Source: Massilia aurea (GTDB lineage Bacteria > Pseudomonadota > Gammaproteobacteria > Burkholderiales > Burkholderiaceae_D). Taken from it: a stretch of 64,000 bases of DNA. Below, piece after piece: positions 44,581 to 55,081 of this stretch (positions are counted from its first letter, which is position 1; each line of letters begins with the position of its first letter). A model generated the notes under the pieces. The model worked only from the letters and a program-made list of their open reading frames with translations. It did no database searches and was not told the DNA's origin. Both the position numbers and the translations under genes were made by a program. The DNA is taken from NCBI RefSeq assembly GCF_014200505.1, contig NZ_JACHBX010000004.1:558001-622000 (forward strand). The letters run 5' to 3'.

Positions 44581-45245
44581 TAGTTTTTGTACAGGTTATG
44601 TTGTTGAATATAGTCTAGCACTTGCGCCATCGCGAGCGCGTTTGCGTCCGCTTCGAGGCCCGCGTGCAAGGCCGCACGAATGCGGCTTGACGAAATGTCG
44701 ACGTCCAGCGTCGGTGCGAGGCAAACTTTTCCGTGGCTGCTTGCGCGCACGGTGTCGGGCGTCGCAAGGCGCGTCGACAATTCTTGTGCCACCGGTGGTG
44801 GTAATGTTTCTTGCGCCAGGTCGTACCCCGGGCGCGTGGCCACACCCAGGTTGGCCAGCGCGAACAGTTCGCGCCATTCATTCCAGGTATCCAGATTGCG
44901 TAGCTGGTCGGCGCCCATCAGGAATACGATCGATGCCTGCGGGCCGAGTTCCCGGCGCAGCGCGCGCAGGGTCTCGACCGTGTAGGTTGGCGTCGTGCGT
45001 TCAATTTCCTGCAGGTCAAACACGACGTGCAGGTGGTCGTTGTTCAGTGGCCTGAAGGCCAGTTCGAGCATCGCGATGCGATGTGCGTCACCGGCTTCCA
45101 TGCCGTTCTTTTGCCACGGGCGGCCGGCCGGCAGGATGCGCAATTCGTCCGCTTGCAGCAAGCCGCAAAACAATTGGCCCAGCGCGACGTGGCCGAGGTG
45201 CACCGGATCGAAGCTGCCGCCCAGCACGGCGATGCAGGCCGTCAC
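44580..45245 (-). CDS. nadD: Nicotinate-nucleotide adenylyltransferase
   Basis: A 221-residue enzyme that makes deamido-NAD from nicotinate mononucleotide and ATP. The N-terminal nucleotidyltransferase motif is [14 protein letters not shown] and the C-terminal S-S-S-R-I-R matches the I-S-S-T/S-x-I-R signature. I chose the GTG at 45245, overlapping the hemF stop by four bases; a longer frame upstream only shadows hemF. Confidence 0.95.
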   Translation of the reverse strand: MTACIAVLGGSFDPVHLGHVALGQLFCGLLQADELRILPAGRPWQKNGMEAGDAHRIAMLELAFRPLNNDHLHVVFDLQEIERTTPTYTVETLRALRRELGPQASIVFLMGADQLRNLDTWNEWRELFALANLGVATRPGYDLAQETLPPPVAQELSTRLATPDTVRASSHGKVCLAPTLDVDISSSRIRAALHAGLEADANALAMAQVLDYIQQHNLYKN

Positions 45246-46153
45246 GGCGCGAGCCAGTCCCGGTGCGGCAAAAAGTCGGTCGCCAGGCGCGCTTCCGGGC
45301 TGCCCGGCTCGGGGTGCCAGTCGTAGCGCCACTTCACGATCGGCGGCATCGACATCAGGATCGCTTCGGTGCGCCCGCCCGACTGCAGGCCGAACAGCGT
45401 GCCGCGGTCCCACACCAGGTTGAACTCGACATAGCGGCCGCGCCGGTAAGCCTGGAAATCGCGCTCGCGCTCGCCGTACGGGCGGTCCTTGTGGCGCGCC
45501 AGGATCGGCAGGTAGGCCGTGGTGAAGCTGTTGCCGACGCTTTGCATCAGCGCGCACGACTGCTCGAACCCCAGTTCGTTCAGGTCATCGAAAAAGATGC
45601 CGCCCACGCCGCGCGCTTCCTTGCGGTGCTTCAGATAAAAATACTCGTCGCACCAGTTCTTGAAGCGCGGGTGCAGCGTCGGGCCAAACGGCGCCAGCGC
45701 GTCGTGGCAGGTCTGGTGGAAGTGGCGTGCATCGGCCTCGTCGCCGTAATACGGCGTGAGGTCCATGCCGCCGCCGAACCACCAGACCGGCTCTTCGCCG
45801 GCTGCGGTCGCTTCGAAAAACCGCACGTTCATGTGCACCGTCGGCGCGTATGGATTGCGCGGATGCAGCACCAGCGACACGCCCATCGCTTCCCAGGCGC
45901 GGCCCGCCAGTTCGGGACGCACGGCGCTGGCCGACGGGGGCAGGGCAGCGCCCATCACGTGAGAAAAATTCACGCCGCCGCGCTCGAACACATTGCCTTC
46001 TTCGATCAGGCGCGAAATGCCGCCGCCGCCTTCGGGCCGTTCCCACGCATCGCGCAGGAACGGCTTGCCATCGACCTGTTCGAGGTCCTGGACGATACGC
46101 GCCTGGAGGTCGAGCAACCAGGCCTTGATGGCTGCGCTGTGAAGGGATGGCAT
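45242..46153 (-). CDS. hemF: Aerobic coproporphyrinogen III oxidase
   Basis: A 303-residue oxygen-dependent decarboxylase of haem synthesis. It shows the family landmarks [36 protein letters not shown]-like [12 protein letters not shown] and [17 protein letters not shown] near the end. The ATG at 46153 (M-P-S-L-H) fits the family's normal length; the longer open frame upstream runs through intergenic repeat and is not coding. Confidence 0.96.
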   Translation of the reverse strand: MPSLHSAAIKAWLLDLQARIVQDLEQVDGKPFLRDAWERPEGGGGISRLIEEGNVFERGGVNFSHVMGAALPPSASAVRPELAGRAWEAMGVSLVLHPRNPYAPTVHMNVRFFEATAAGEEPVWWFGGGMDLTPYYGDEADARHFHQTCHDALAPFGPTLHPRFKNWCDEYFYLKHRKEARGVGGIFFDDLNELGFEQSCALMQSVGNSFTTAYLPILARHKDRPYGERERDFQAYRRGRYVEFNLVWDRGTLFGLQSGGRTEAILMSMPPIVKWRYDWHPEPGSPEARLATDFLPHRDWLAP

Positions 46154-46252
46154 GGAACGATCGCGGTCGGGAAATGAAAAGAGCGCAGATTGTACACCTG
46201 CGCACGTGGTGGTTCGTTGTAAGGCGGTTGGCGCCTGAGGCTGTTCGGTGTG

Positions 46253-46351
46253 ACTTGGGTTCCCGCCTGCGCGGGAACGACGTGCAAACATGCTGACGTG
46301 ATATTCAAGGCGGCTGTTAGTCCGTCGTTCCCGCGCAGGCGGGAACCCAAG
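46253..46351. repeat. Inverted pair of TTCCCGC/GCGGGAA hairpin repeats
   Basis: Copies at 46253-46281 (reading CTTGGGTTCCCGC) and 46323-46351 (ending GCGGGAACCCAAG) point in opposite directions with a 41-bp spacer. They lie between purD and hemF and can form one long snap-back structure. Confidence 0.85.
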
Positions 46352-46362
46352 TTCAACCCCGC

Positions 46363-47628
46363 TTACTTGATCCCGCGCCAGCCGATGTCGCGCCGGTACT
46401 GCGCGCCATTGAAGTGGATCTTCTCGACCGTTTCGTAGGCGCGCTTCTGCGCCATCTTGACGCTGTCGCCCAGACCCACGACGCATAGCACGCGGCCACC
46501 ACTGGCTTGCAGCGTGCCGCCCACGACGCGCGTGCCGGCGTGGAAGGTGACGCATTCCGGCGCTTCGGGCGGGATGCCATCGATGACGTCGCCCTTGCGC
46601 GGACTGTCGGGGTAGCCGGCAGCGGCCATCACGACGCCCACGGCGGTGCGGCGGTCCCATTCGAGTTCGACCGTGTCGAGCGTGCCGTTGCAAGCGTGTT
46701 CGAGCACCGTGGCGAAGTCGCTTTTCAGGCGCGCCATGATCGGCTGGGTTTCCGGGTCGCCCATGCGGCAGTTAAATTCGAGCGTGCGTGGATTGCCGTC
46801 GGCATCGATCATCAGGCCGGCGTACAGGAAGCCCGTGAACGGGATGCCGTCGCGCGCCATGCCCTGGATGGTCGGGTTGATGATTTCGCGCATCACGCGT
46901 GCATGCATCGACGGCGTCACGATCGGCGCCGGCGAGTACGCGCCCATGCCGCCCGTGTTCGGGCCCTGGTCGTGGTCCTTCAGGCGCTTGTGGTCCTGGC
47001 TCGTGGCGAGCGCCAGCACGTTCTTGCCATCGCACATGACGATGAAGCTGGCTTCTTCGCCGGCCAGGAATTCTTCGATGACGATGCGCGCGCCGGCGTC
47101 GCCAAAGGCGTTATCGGCCAGCATGTGGTCAACCGCGCCATGCGCTTCTTCGAGCGTCATGGCCACCACGACGCCCTTGCCGGCCGCCAGGCCGTCGGCC
47201 TTGATGACGATCGGGGCGCCGTTGGCGTCGATGTAGGCGTGGGCCGCAGCGGCATCCGAGAACGTCTCGTACTTCGCGGTCGGGATGCCGTGACGCTGCA
47301 TGAACGACTTGGCGAAATCCTTCGAGCTCTCGAGCTGCGCTGCTTCGCGGGTGGGACCGAAGATCTTCAGCCCGCGCGAGCGGAACAGGTTGACGATGCC
47401 GGCGGCCAGTGGTACTTCAGGGCCCACCAGCGTCAGCGCGATGTGCTCGGCCACGACGAAGTCGGCCAGCGCCTGCGGCTCGTGCAGGTCGACCGTCACC
47501 AGGCGCGTGTCGAGCTCGGTGCCGCCGTTGCCGGGAGCGACGAAGACGGTCTGCACGCGTTCCGATTGGGCCAGTTTCCACGCCAGAGCGTGTTCGCGGC
47601 CGCCCGAGCCGACTACGAGAATTTTCAT
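46363..47628 (-). CDS. purD: Phosphoribosylamine-glycine ligase
   Basis: A 421-residue ATP-grasp enzyme for the second step of purine synthesis. The N-terminus is [18 protein letters not shown]. Further landmarks are [13 protein letters not shown], the [22 protein letters not shown] loop split across residues about 210-230, and [12 protein letters not shown]. It is 13 bases downstream of yebC. Confidence 0.97.
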   Translation of the reverse strand: MKILVVGSGGREHALAWKLAQSERVQTVFVAPGNGGTELDTRLVTVDLHEPQALADFVVAEHIALTLVGPEVPLAAGIVNLFRSRGLKIFGPTREAAQLESSKDFAKSFMQRHGIPTAKYETFSDAAAAHAYIDANGAPIVIKADGLAAGKGVVVAMTLEEAHGAVDHMLADNAFGDAGARIVIEEFLAGEEASFIVMCDGKNVLALATSQDHKRLKDHDQGPNTGGMGAYSPAPIVTPSMHARVMREIINPTIQGMARDGIPFTGFLYAGLMIDADGNPRTLEFNCRMGDPETQPIMARLKSDFATVLEHACNGTLDTVELEWDRRTAVGVVMAAAGYPDSPRKGDVIDGIPPEAPECVTFHAGTRVVGGTLQASGGRVLCVVGLGDSVKMAQKRAYETVEKIHFNGAQYRRDIGWRGIK

Positions 47629-47641
47629 ATTGCCTACCAGG

Positions 47642-48367
47642 TTATTCGTCGATCACGGCGTTGGTGAACACTTCCTGGACGTCGTCCAGGTTTTCCAGTG
47701 CATCGAGCAGCTTTTGCATCTTGATCGCGTCGTCGCCCGTGAACACCGTTTCGGTGGCGGGTTTCATGATGACTTCGGCCACTTCGGCCTTGAAGCCGGC
47801 CGCTTCGAGCGCTTCTTTCACCGACGCGAAGGCGTGCGGATCGCACAGCACTTCGAAGCCGCCTTCGTCGTCAGCCGCGACATCGTCGGCGCCGGCTTCG
47901 AGCGCCGCTTCCATCAGCTTGTCTTCGTCGACGCCCGGCGCGAACAGGAACTGACCCGTGTGCTGGAACATGAACGCGACCGAACCTTCGGTGCCCATAT
48001 TGCCGCCGTTCTTGCTGAACGCGTGGCGCACTTCGGCCACGGTCCGCACGCGGTTGTCGGTCAGGCACTCGACGATGATCGCCGCGCCGCCGATGCCGTA
48101 GCCTTCGTAGCGCACTTCTTCGTAGTTGACGCCTTCGAGTTCGCCCGAACCGCGCTGGATCGCGCGCGTGACGTTATCTTTCGGCATATTCGCATCGGCC
48201 GCCTTCTCGACTGCCAGGCGCAGGCGCGGATTAGACGGGATGTCGCTGCCGCCCATGCGCGCGGCGACGGTGATTTCCTTGATCAGGCGCGTCCAGATCT
48301 TGCCGCGCTTGGCGTCAGTTGCGGCCTTTTTGTGCTTGATATTGGCCCATTTGCTGTGTCCAGCCAT
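47642..48367 (-). CDS. yebC: YebC/PmpR family DNA-binding protein
   Basis: A 241-residue protein starting [21 protein letters not shown], the near-invariant YebC opening with G-H-S-K-W. The family includes transcription regulators and, in recent work, a translation factor helping ribosomes through proline stretches. It heads the purD/hemF cluster in the usual betaproteobacterial order. Confidence 0.96.
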   Translation of the reverse strand: MAGHSKWANIKHKKAATDAKRGKIWTRLIKEITVAARMGGSDIPSNPRLRLAVEKAADANMPKDNVTRAIQRGSGELEGVNYEEVRYEGYGIGGAAIIVECLTDNRVRTVAEVRHAFSKNGGNMGTEGSVAFMFQHTGQFLFAPGVDEDKLMEAALEAGADDVAADDEGGFEVLCDPHAFASVKEALEAAGFKAEVAEVIMKPATETVFTGDDAIKMQKLLDALENLDDVQEVFTNAVIDE

Positions 48368-48554
48368 GTCGAGAATTCCTTAGACGGTATGCAAGAGTGG
48401 CCGACATTCTAGCATAGCGCCCCCTTGCAAAAAGGTCCAAGGGCCCGCAAGCAGGGGGCGCGAATCGGCATGGAAACAACAGTCTGGCGTGCCGGTGCTT
48501 TCGCCGCCGACGGGCACGAATACGGTATTCTTGGTGCACACAAAGGAGAACTGC

Positions 48555-49532
48555 ATGCACGCCAAAGCAATCCGCATCGCCGCCAATGGCGGCCCCGAGG
48601 TCATGGAGTATGTCGATGTCGACGTGGGCGCGCCCGGGCCGGGCGAGATCCTGCTGCGCCAGCACGCGATCGGCCTGAACTTCATCGACGTGTATTTTCG
48701 CACCGGCCTGTACCCGCAGCCATTGCCCGGTGGGCTGGGCAAAGAAGGCGCGGGCGTGGTCGAGGCGGTGGGCGAGGGCGTGACCAATGTGCAGCCGGGC
48801 GACCGCGTCGCGTACGCGGGCGGGCCCAACGGCGCCTACGCCGACCTGCGCGTGATGCCGGCCGCGGTCGTCGTCAAGCTGCCCGATGCGATCTCGTTCG
48901 AGACGGCAGCGGCCATGATGCTGCAGGGCCTGACGGTGCAGTACCTGTTTCGCTCGACCTACCCGCTGCAGGCCGGCCAGACGATCCTGTTTCACGCTGC
49001 AGCCGGTGGCGTGGGCCTGATCGCCTGCCAGTGGGCGCGCGCCCTTGGCGTGCAACTGATCGGCACCGTCGGCTCCAAGGAGAAGGGCGAGCTGGCGCTG
49101 GCGCACGGCGCCGCGCACGTCATCAACTACAACGACGAGGACATCGTGGCGCGCGTGAAAGACATCACGGGCGGGGCCGGCGTGCCGGTGGTGTATGACT
49201 CGGTGGGCAAGGACACGTTTGCCGCGTCGCTCGATTGCCTGCAGCGGCGCGGCCTGATGGTCAGCTTCGGCAATGCGTCCGGCGCCGTGGAACCGTTCAC
49301 GCCTGGCGAATTGTCCAAGCGCGGTTCGCTGTACATCACGCGCCCGACCCTGTTCGACTACATGACCAATCAGCAGGAAGTCGAAGCGATGTCGGCCGAG
49401 TTATTCGAGATGGTCACGAGCGGCAAGGTGACCATCAACGTCAACCAGACCTTCCCGCTGGCGCAGGCCGCCGAGGCGCACCGCGCGCTCGAGGCACGCC
49501 GCACCACCGGCTCGACGGTGCTGCTGCCATGA
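48555..49532 (+). CDS. NADPH:quinone reductase, zinc-free MDR family
   Basis: A 325-residue soluble oxidoreductase. The N-terminal GroES-like half has I-G-L-N-F-I-D-V-Y and the C-terminal Rossmann half has AAAGGVGLIACQWAR; the catalytic zinc Cys residues of alcohol dehydrogenases are absent, as in quinone oxidoreductase QOR. The ATG at 48555 follows AAAGGAGAA at ideal spacing; a longer frame upstream is not supported. It is divergent from yebC. Confidence 0.93.
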   Translation: MHAKAIRIAANGGPEVMEYVDVDVGAPGPGEILLRQHAIGLNFIDVYFRTGLYPQPLPGGLGKEGAGVVEAVGEGVTNVQPGDRVAYAGGPNGAYADLRVMPAAVVVKLPDAISFETAAAMMLQGLTVQYLFRSTYPLQAGQTILFHAAAGGVGLIACQWARALGVQLIGTVGSKEKGELALAHGAAHVINYNDEDIVARVKDITGGAGVPVVYDSVGKDTFAASLDCLQRRGLMVSFGNASGAVEPFTPGELSKRGSLYITRPTLFDYMTNQQEVEAMSAELFEMVTSGKVTINVNQTFPLAQAAEAHRALEARRTTGSTVLLP

Positions 49533-49681
49533 GGGATACCCGGGACGAGTCGCCGTTCACGCCGCCATCGCGACCGACGGGCGATGGCGCGCCGAAGTTC
49601 GGGCGGCTGCTGATCGTGCTGGTGCTGGCCTTGCTGCTGGTCGTGGCCATTACATTCGGGTCGGAGGCGTATTTCAGCTAG
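49529..49681 (+). CDS. Small single-span membrane protein
   Basis: A 50-residue protein whose ATG overlaps the stop of the quinone reductase gene (ATGA), so the two are translationally coupled. A hydrophilic Pro-rich first half is followed by one Leu/Val-rich membrane segment (about residues 27-43) and a short tail. Function unknown. Confidence 0.65.
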   Translation: MRDTRDESPFTPPSRPTGDGAPKFGRLLIVLVLALLLVVAITFGSEAYFS

Positions 49682-49692
49682 CGGCCCAAAAG

Positions 49693-49821
49693 CGTCATTC
49701 CCGCAGAGGCGGGAGTCTAAGGCAGCCCAAAAACGTCATTCCCGCGGAGGCGGGAATCCAAGGGTGCCCGCGTTACGACAACGCGAACAGTACTTGGATT
49801 CCCGCCTGCGCGGGAATGACG
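49693..49821. repeat. Three copies of the ATTCCCGC/GCGGGAAT hairpin repeat
   Basis: Copies at 49693-49722 and 49734-49763 are direct; the third at 49793-49821 is inverted. Each has the core ATTCCC-N8-GGGAAT (the first has one change), flanked by CGTC on one side and CCAAG on the other. They fill the gap between two convergent genes. Confidence 0.9.
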
Positions 49822-49847
49822 TGGGTTTTTTGCGACGGTTATTGTTC

Positions 49848-50501
49848 TTAGCGACCCGGTTCCTTTGTCACTACCACCCGGCGTGCCACGCCCGACTGGC
49901 CAGGGAAGCCCTCGAACGCGCTTTGCACCAGCGCCGGCATGACTTCGGGTGTCGACATATTGCGGCTCGTGTTGTGCACGGTCACTTCGAACAGGCGCTT
50001 GCCGTCGCGTGACGACTTGATTGCTACCTGCAGCTCGCGCCGGTACTGGTTCTCGATCGACGTCTGGTACGACGGGTACGGACCCCAGAACGGATCATAG
50101 AACGGGCTGTACCAGCCGCCCCAGTAGCGGCGGTTGAAGCCGCCCCGATAACCGCCGTAGCCGAAGCGCGCGCTCGGATAGAAATACGGCGTCATCAACG
50201 GTTCGATCACGCGCACCGGTACCTCGGTGGTGGTAAAGCGCATCGCCACGGTCAGTGCCGGCGTGGCGCCGTTGGCATCGCGGAAGCCCTGGCGCGCCAG
50301 CTGGCCGCGCACCAGGTCCTGGTAACTACGCCATTCCAGGGTATCGTCCTGCGGTGACGGGACTTCAAACACATAGCTCTTGTCGGCAATCTGCGCCGGC
50401 CATTGGTGGAACGTGGTGACATCGCTGCGGATGCTCGTCGCGCAGCCGCCCAGCAGCAACGCGAACGCGGTACCCAGAGCGATGGTGATGAAGCGTTTCA
50501 T
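49848..50501 (-). CDS. DUF4136 domain-containing lipoprotein
   Basis: A 217-residue envelope lipoprotein: signal peptide with lipobox LLGG-C at about residues 16-20, then a DUF4136-like domain (S-Y-V-F-E, Y-Q-D-L-V-R-G-Q-L, L-T-V-A-M-R-F). A Tyr/Gly/Trp-rich insert (about 115-145) is typical of this family. Function is unknown. It is divergent from pepN. Confidence 0.88.
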   Translation of the reverse strand: MKRFITIALGTAFALLLGGCATSIRSDVTTFHQWPAQIADKSYVFEVPSPQDDTLEWRSYQDLVRGQLARQGFRDANGATPALTVAMRFTTTEVPVRVIEPLMTPYFYPSARFGYGGYRGGFNRRYWGGWYSPFYDPFWGPYPSYQTSIENQYRRELQVAIKSSRDGKRLFEVTVHNTSRNMSTPEVMPALVQSAFEGFPGQSGVARRVVVTKEPGR

Positions 50502-50688
50502 GCAAATCTCCCGTTTGTCTTGTCGGTCTTTCCCCGATCTTCAAGATTACCCCTTGTTCAGATTCAGGGGAGCCACTTTTACACCCGGTTACCGTGCCTA
50601 CAAAGCGATACATGGCATTCGTGGGCAGCGAACCAAAAGCTTGTTGGTAAAATAAGCCCCTCATCCACTGTGTCAGCCCGAGCCCATC

Positions 50689-53346
50689 ATGCGCACCGAT
50701 ACGCCCCAGACCATCTTCCGCAAGGACTATACCCCGCCCAGCTATCTGGTGGATACCGTCGAACTGGGCTTCGACCTCGACCCGGCGCGCACCATCGTGG
50801 CCAGCCGCCTGACGCTGCGGCGCAACCCGGCCGCCACCACGCGTGGCATCGAACTGCACGGCGAAGACATCGAGCTGGTCGCGCTGCGCCTGAATGGCAA
50901 GCTGCTGGGCAAGCGCGACTACACGCTGGCCAACAACCTGCTGACGATCCGCTCGGCGCCCGACGACGTGGTGCTCGAGATCGAAACGCTGTGCGCACCC
51001 GACAAGAACACGACGCTGAGCGGCTTGTACGTGTCCAACGGCAACTTCTTCACGCAGTGCGAAGCCGAGGGCTTCCGCCGCATCACGTTCTTCCCGGACC
51101 GTCCGGACGTGATGGCCAAGTTCACCGTGATGCTGCGCGCCGACAAGGCCCGCTATCCGGTGCTGCTGTCCAACGGCAACCTGCTCGAAGAAGGCGACCT
51201 GGACGATGGCCGCCACTATGCACTGTGGGAGGACCCGTTCAAGAAGCCGTCGTACCTGTTCGCCCTGGTCGCCGCGCAACTGGTCTGCCAGGAAGAAACC
51301 TTCCGCCTGGCCGATGGCCGCGACGCGCTGCTGCAGGTGTGGGTCGAGGATGGCAACCTGGACAAGACCGACTACGCGATGCAGTCGCTCAAGCACAGCA
51401 TCCGCTGGGACGAAGAAAAATACGGGCTCGAACTCGACCTGGACCGCTTCATGATCGTCGCCACGAGCGACTTCAACATGGGCGCGATGGAAAACAAGGG
51501 CCTGAACATCTTCAACACCAAGTTCGTGCTGGCCAACCCGCGCGTGGCCACCGACATCGACTTCCAGGGTATCGAGGCGGTGGTAGCGCACGAATACTTC
51601 CACAACTGGACCGGCAATCGCGTGACGTGCCGCGACTGGTTCCAGCTGTCGCTGAAAGAAGGCCTGACGGTATTCCGTGACCAGGAATTCACGGCCGACA
51701 TGATCGGCACCGCCACCGGGCGCGCCGTGACCCGCATCGACCAGGTACGCACGCTGCGCCAGGCGCAGTTCCCGGAAGACGCCGGCCCGATGGCGCACCC
51801 GGTGCGGCCCGATTCGTTTGTCGAGATCAACAATTTCTACACCGTGACGGTGTACGAAAAGGGCGCTGAAGTCGTGCGCATGTACCAGACGCTGTTCGGC
51901 GTCGATGGTTTCCGCAAGGGCATGGACCTGTACTTCGCGCGCCATGACGAGCAAGCGGTCGAGTGCGACGACTTCCGCCGCGCGATGGCCGACGCCAACA
52001 ACCGCGAACTGGGGCAATTCGAGCGCTGGTACAGCCAGGCCGGCACGCCGGTGCTGCGCTTCGAAGGCCGCTGGGACGAAGCCGCGCAGACCTACACGCT
52101 CACGCTGTTCCAGTCGTGCCCGGCCACGCCCGGCCAGCCCGAGAAACTGCCGTTCCACATCCCGGTGGCCGTTGGCCTGCTCGACGCCGCCGGTGCCGAC
52201 ATGGCCCTCGTCGTCGATGGCCAGCAGCGCGGCACGACCGCCGTGCTCGAACTGACCGAAGCCGAGCAGACCTTCGTCTTCACGGGCGTGACCGGGCAGC
52301 CGGTGGCCTCGGTGCTGCGCGACTTTTCGGCACCTGTCATCCTGCAGGGCGGCTACACCGATGCCGACCTGCTGCACCTGTTCAGCCACGACAGCGACCC
52401 GGTCAACCGCTGGGAAGCGGGGCAGCGCCTGGCCATGGAACGCCTGCTGAAACTGACCGGCGAAGCGGGCGCGAACGACGATGCCGCCGCCAGCCTGAAC
52501 CTGGACGAGACCTTCATCGAGGCGCTGCGCAAGATCCTGGTCGACGAGACGCTCGATCCGGCCTTCCGCGAGCAGTGCCTGACGCTGCCATCCGAATCGA
52601 TGGTGGCCGAGCAGCTCGAGTGCGTCGATCCGCTGGCCGTGCACATCGCGCGCCAGTTCGTGCGCGCCGACCTCGGTACGCGCCTGCGCAACGAGTTGCT
52701 GGCGCAGTACGAAGCCAACGCCACGCCGGGCCCTTACAGCCCGGACGCCGCCTCGGCCGGCAAGCGCGCCCTGAAGAACCTGGCGCTGGCCTACTTGAAC
52801 GCCGCGCCGGATGCCGCCAGCGTCGCGCTGGCGCAGCGCCAGTTCGATGAAGCGGACAACATGACCGACCGCGCCGCAGCGCTTTCCGCCCTGGTCGCGG
52901 CGCGCGTGCCGCAGGCGGCCGACGCGCTGGCCGTGTTCTATGACGAATTCCAGAACGAAGCGCTGGTCGTGGACAAGTGGTTCGCGATGCAGGCCTTAAG
53001 CCCGACTACCGACCTGGCAGCAGTCCGCGCGCTGATGACGCACCCGGCCTTCACGCTGCGCAACCCGAACCGCGCGCGCAGTCTGGTGGCGATGTTCTGC
53101 GTGAACAATCCGGTACAGTTCCACGCGCCGGACGGCAGCGGCTACGCCTTCTGGGCCGAGCAAGTGATCGCACTCGACGCACTGAACCCGCAAGTGGCCA
53201 GCCGCCTGGCACGCGCCATGGACCGCTGGCGCCGTTACGCGCCGGCCCTGCAGTGGCAGATGCGCGAAGCCTTGCAGAAGGTGGCGGGGCAGGTCAAGCT
53301 GTCGAACGACGTGCGCGAGATCGTCGGCAAGGCGCTGGCCAACTAA
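50689..53346 (+). CDS. pepN: Aminopeptidase N
   Basis: An 885-residue M1 zinc metallopeptidase. The exopeptidase motif GAMEN is at residues 265-269 and the zinc motif HEYFHNWTGNR starts at residue 301. Length and C-terminal ARM-repeat region match the E. coli-type PepN. It has its own upstream TAAAAT (50648-50653) and is followed 27 bases later by fbp. Confidence 0.97.
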   Translation: MRTDTPQTIFRKDYTPPSYLVDTVELGFDLDPARTIVASRLTLRRNPAATTRGIELHGEDIELVALRLNGKLLGKRDYTLANNLLTIRSAPDDVVLEIETLCAPDKNTTLSGLYVSNGNFFTQCEAEGFRRITFFPDRPDVMAKFTVMLRADKARYPVLLSNGNLLEEGDLDDGRHYALWEDPFKKPSYLFALVAAQLVCQEETFRLADGRDALLQVWVEDGNLDKTDYAMQSLKHSIRWDEEKYGLELDLDRFMIVATSDFNMGAMENKGLNIFNTKFVLANPRVATDIDFQGIEAVVAHEYFHNWTGNRVTCRDWFQLSLKEGLTVFRDQEFTADMIGTATGRAVTRIDQVRTLRQAQFPEDAGPMAHPVRPDSFVEINNFYTVTVYEKGAEVVRMYQTLFGVDGFRKGMDLYFARHDEQAVECDDFRRAMADANNRELGQFERWYSQAGTPVLRFEGRWDEAAQTYTLTLFQSCPATPGQPEKLPFHIPVAVGLLDAAGADMALVVDGQQRGTTAVLELTEAEQTFVFTGVTGQPVASVLRDFSAPVILQGGYTDADLLHLFSHDSDPVNRWEAGQRLAMERLLKLTGEAGANDDAAASLNLDETFIEALRKILVDETLDPAFREQCLTLPSESMVAEQLECVDPLAVHIARQFVRADLGTRLRNELLAQYEANATPGPYSPDAASAGKRALKNLALAYLNAAPDAASVALAQRQFDEADNMTDRAAALSALVAARVPQAADALAVFYDEFQNEALVVDKWFAMQALSPTTDLAAVRALMTHPAFTLRNPNRARSLVAMFCVNNPVQFHAPDGSGYAFWAEQVIALDALNPQVASRLARAMDRWRRYAPALQWQMREALQKVAGQVKLSNDVREIVGKALAN

Positions 53347-53373
53347 ACACATTCAACACAACCTGAGGAACCC

Positions 53374-54375
53374 ATGAAACGCGTAAGTCTGACGCAGTAC
53401 CTGGTGGAAGAGCAACGCCAGCACCAGAGCATCAATGCGGAGTTGCGCCTGCTGATCGAAGTCGTGGCCCGCGCCTGCAAGCGCATCAGCTATTCGGTGA
53501 GCAAGGGCGCGCTGGGCGAAGTGCTCGGCAGTGCCGACACCGAAAACATCCAGGGCGAAGTGCAGAAAAAGCTCGACGTGATCTCCAACGAGATCCTGCT
53601 CGAAGCGAACGAGTGGGGCGGCCACCTGGCCGCGATGGCGTCCGAAGAAATGGAAACCATCCGCCAGATCCCGAGCCGCTATCCGAAGGGCGAGTTCCTG
53701 CTGCTGTTCGATCCGCTGGATGGCTCGTCGAACATCGACGTCAATGTGTCGATCGGCACGATCTTCTCGGTGCTGAAAGCCCCGGAAGGCATGCAGGACC
53801 CGACCGAGCAGGACTTCCTGCAGGCCGGCAGCACGCAGGTGGCCGCCGGTTACGCGGTGTACGGCCCGCAGACGATGCTGGTGCTCACCACCGGCAACGG
53901 CGTGCACTGCTTCACGCTCGACCGCGAGCAGGGTTCGTGGGTGCTGACCCAGAGCGATATGCAGATTCCGGCAGCGACCAAGGAATTCGCGATCAATATG
54001 TCGAACCAGCGCCACTGGCATCCGCCGGTCCAGCGTTATGTCGACGAGCTGCTGGCAGGCTCCACCGGCCCGCGCGGCAAGGACTTCAATATGCGCTGGG
54101 TCGCCTCGATGGTGGCCGACGTGCACCGCATCCTGACCCGCGGCGGCGTCTTCATGTACCCGGCCGACCTGCGCGACACCAGCATGCCAGGCAAGCTGCG
54201 CCTGATGTACGAAGCCAATCCGATGGCGATGATCGTCGAGCAGGCCGGCGGCGCGGCGACCGATGGCCAGGGTCGCATCCTCGATATCCAGCCGACCAAG
54301 CTGCATCAGCGCGTGCCGGTGTTCCTGGGTTCGAAGGAAGAAGTGGATGTGGTTACGGGCTATCACGCGGGCTGA
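53374..54375 (+). CDS. fbp: Class I fructose-1,6-bisphosphatase
   Basis: A 333-residue gluconeogenic phosphatase. [19 protein letters not shown] carries the metal-binding Asp and Gly-Ser-Ser motif; the C-terminal [11 protein letters not shown] matches the family's second signature. AGGA precedes the ATG. It is likely co-transcribed with pepN, an arrangement common in Burkholderiales. Confidence 0.97.
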   Translation: MKRVSLTQYLVEEQRQHQSINAELRLLIEVVARACKRISYSVSKGALGEVLGSADTENIQGEVQKKLDVISNEILLEANEWGGHLAAMASEEMETIRQIPSRYPKGEFLLLFDPLDGSSNIDVNVSIGTIFSVLKAPEGMQDPTEQDFLQAGSTQVAAGYAVYGPQTMLVLTTGNGVHCFTLDREQGSWVLTQSDMQIPAATKEFAINMSNQRHWHPPVQRYVDELLAGSTGPRGKDFNMRWVASMVADVHRILTRGGVFMYPADLRDTSMPGKLRLMYEANPMAMIVEQAGGAATDGQGRILDIQPTKLHQRVPVFLGSKEEVDVVTGYHAG

Positions 54376-54536
54376 TGGCGCGCCTGATCGTCTGCGTATA
54401 AATTAGGCAAACCGGAAATCTTGCGAAAGTGACGCGATACACACTAGCAAGGTTGCCGGTTTGTTTGCTAGAATACGGCTCTTTCGTGAGCGACGGCTTG
54501 TTTGTCGGGCATGATGGAAGGCGAAGCACAGGTTTC

Positions 54537-54612
54537 GCCGCTGTAGCTCAGTCGGTAGAGCAGCGCATTCGTAATGCGAAGGTCACCAGTTCGATTCCGG
54601 TCAGCGGCACCA
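54537..54612 (+). tRNA. tRNA-Thr (CGT anticodon)
   Basis: A 76-nt cloverleaf with encoded CCA. The acceptor stem GCCGCTG pairs perfectly with CAGCGGC, the D-arm is GCTC...GAGC, the anticodon loop is TTCGTAA (anticodon CGT, reading ACG), and the T-loop is TTCGATT. The T-stem has one A-C mismatch and the anticodon stem one non-canonical end pair. Confidence 0.93.
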
Positions 54613-54628
54613 AAATTAGTTAGTCAGG

Positions 54629-54669
54629 AAAAAGGGTTACAGGCTTAGGCCGGTAACCCTTTTTTCTTT
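54629..54669 (+). terminator. Rho-independent terminator after tRNA-Thr
   Basis: AAAAGGGTTAC (54630-54640) pairs with GTAACCC plus T-run (54653-54665) around a 12-base loop, followed by TTTTTTCTTTT. Confidence 0.92.
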
Positions 54670-54703
54670 TCCCCGCACTTCGTCTGATCGTGCAACCACT
54701 CGG

Positions 54704-55081
54704 TCAGCAGGTTAGCCCTCGCATGCTTTTCCCTGTCCGAAGATCAAGGCCGACGTAGCACGAGTACCCTTCGCTCTTCGTCCAGATGCAGCTAAGATCG
54801 CCTTTGCCACGTTCCCGCTGATCAGGACCGGCGCCACACGCGTCCTTGATGTCGGGGCCTAGATGGTCGAACAAATCCTTGGCAAGCGGCCCTGTCACCA
54901 TCAACGATAGTTTTCTGTCCTTCTCCGTCGGTGGGGTGGAGTCGCCGAGGCTGCCGCCGTACATGTAAAAATCTCCGGTGAGCGGTTTGGCCAGGTACCG
55001 GCTTTGGCTCTTGCTCTCGCCAGCAGAGGCGAATGAAGCTAGCGCAATGGCTCCGGCAAGACACGCCAGGCGAATGTTCAT
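54704..55081 (-). CDS. Small secreted Cys-containing protein of unknown function
   Basis: A 125-residue protein with a Sec signal peptide (cleavage near A-S-A at about residue 20). The mature part has a D-F-Y-M-Y-G-G-S-L-G segment and four Cys (C-G-A-G, L-S-C-I-W, Y-S-C-Y-V, final C), which probably form disulphides in the periplasm. I chose the ATG at 55081 with GGGAG five bases before it; a TTG at 55093 is less likely. Its start overlaps the stop of the peptidase remnant upstream, so the two were once an operon. Confidence 0.7.
   Translation of the reverse strand: MNIRLACLAGAIALASFASAGESKSQSRYLAKPLTGDFYMYGGSLGDSTPPTEKDRKLSLMVTGPLAKDLFDHLGPDIKDACGAGPDQRERGKGDLSCIWTKSEGYSCYVGLDLRTGKSMRGLTC

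Noticed and set aside
46154-46693. N-terminal extension of hemF
   Set aside because: It runs antisense through purD and the repeat pair; hemF homologues begin near M-P-S-L-H at 46153.
54453-54474. TTGCCG and TAGAAT as a promoter for tRNA-Thr
   Set aside because: The two boxes are only 10 bases apart, too close for a sigma-70 promoter; the real promoter was not identified.
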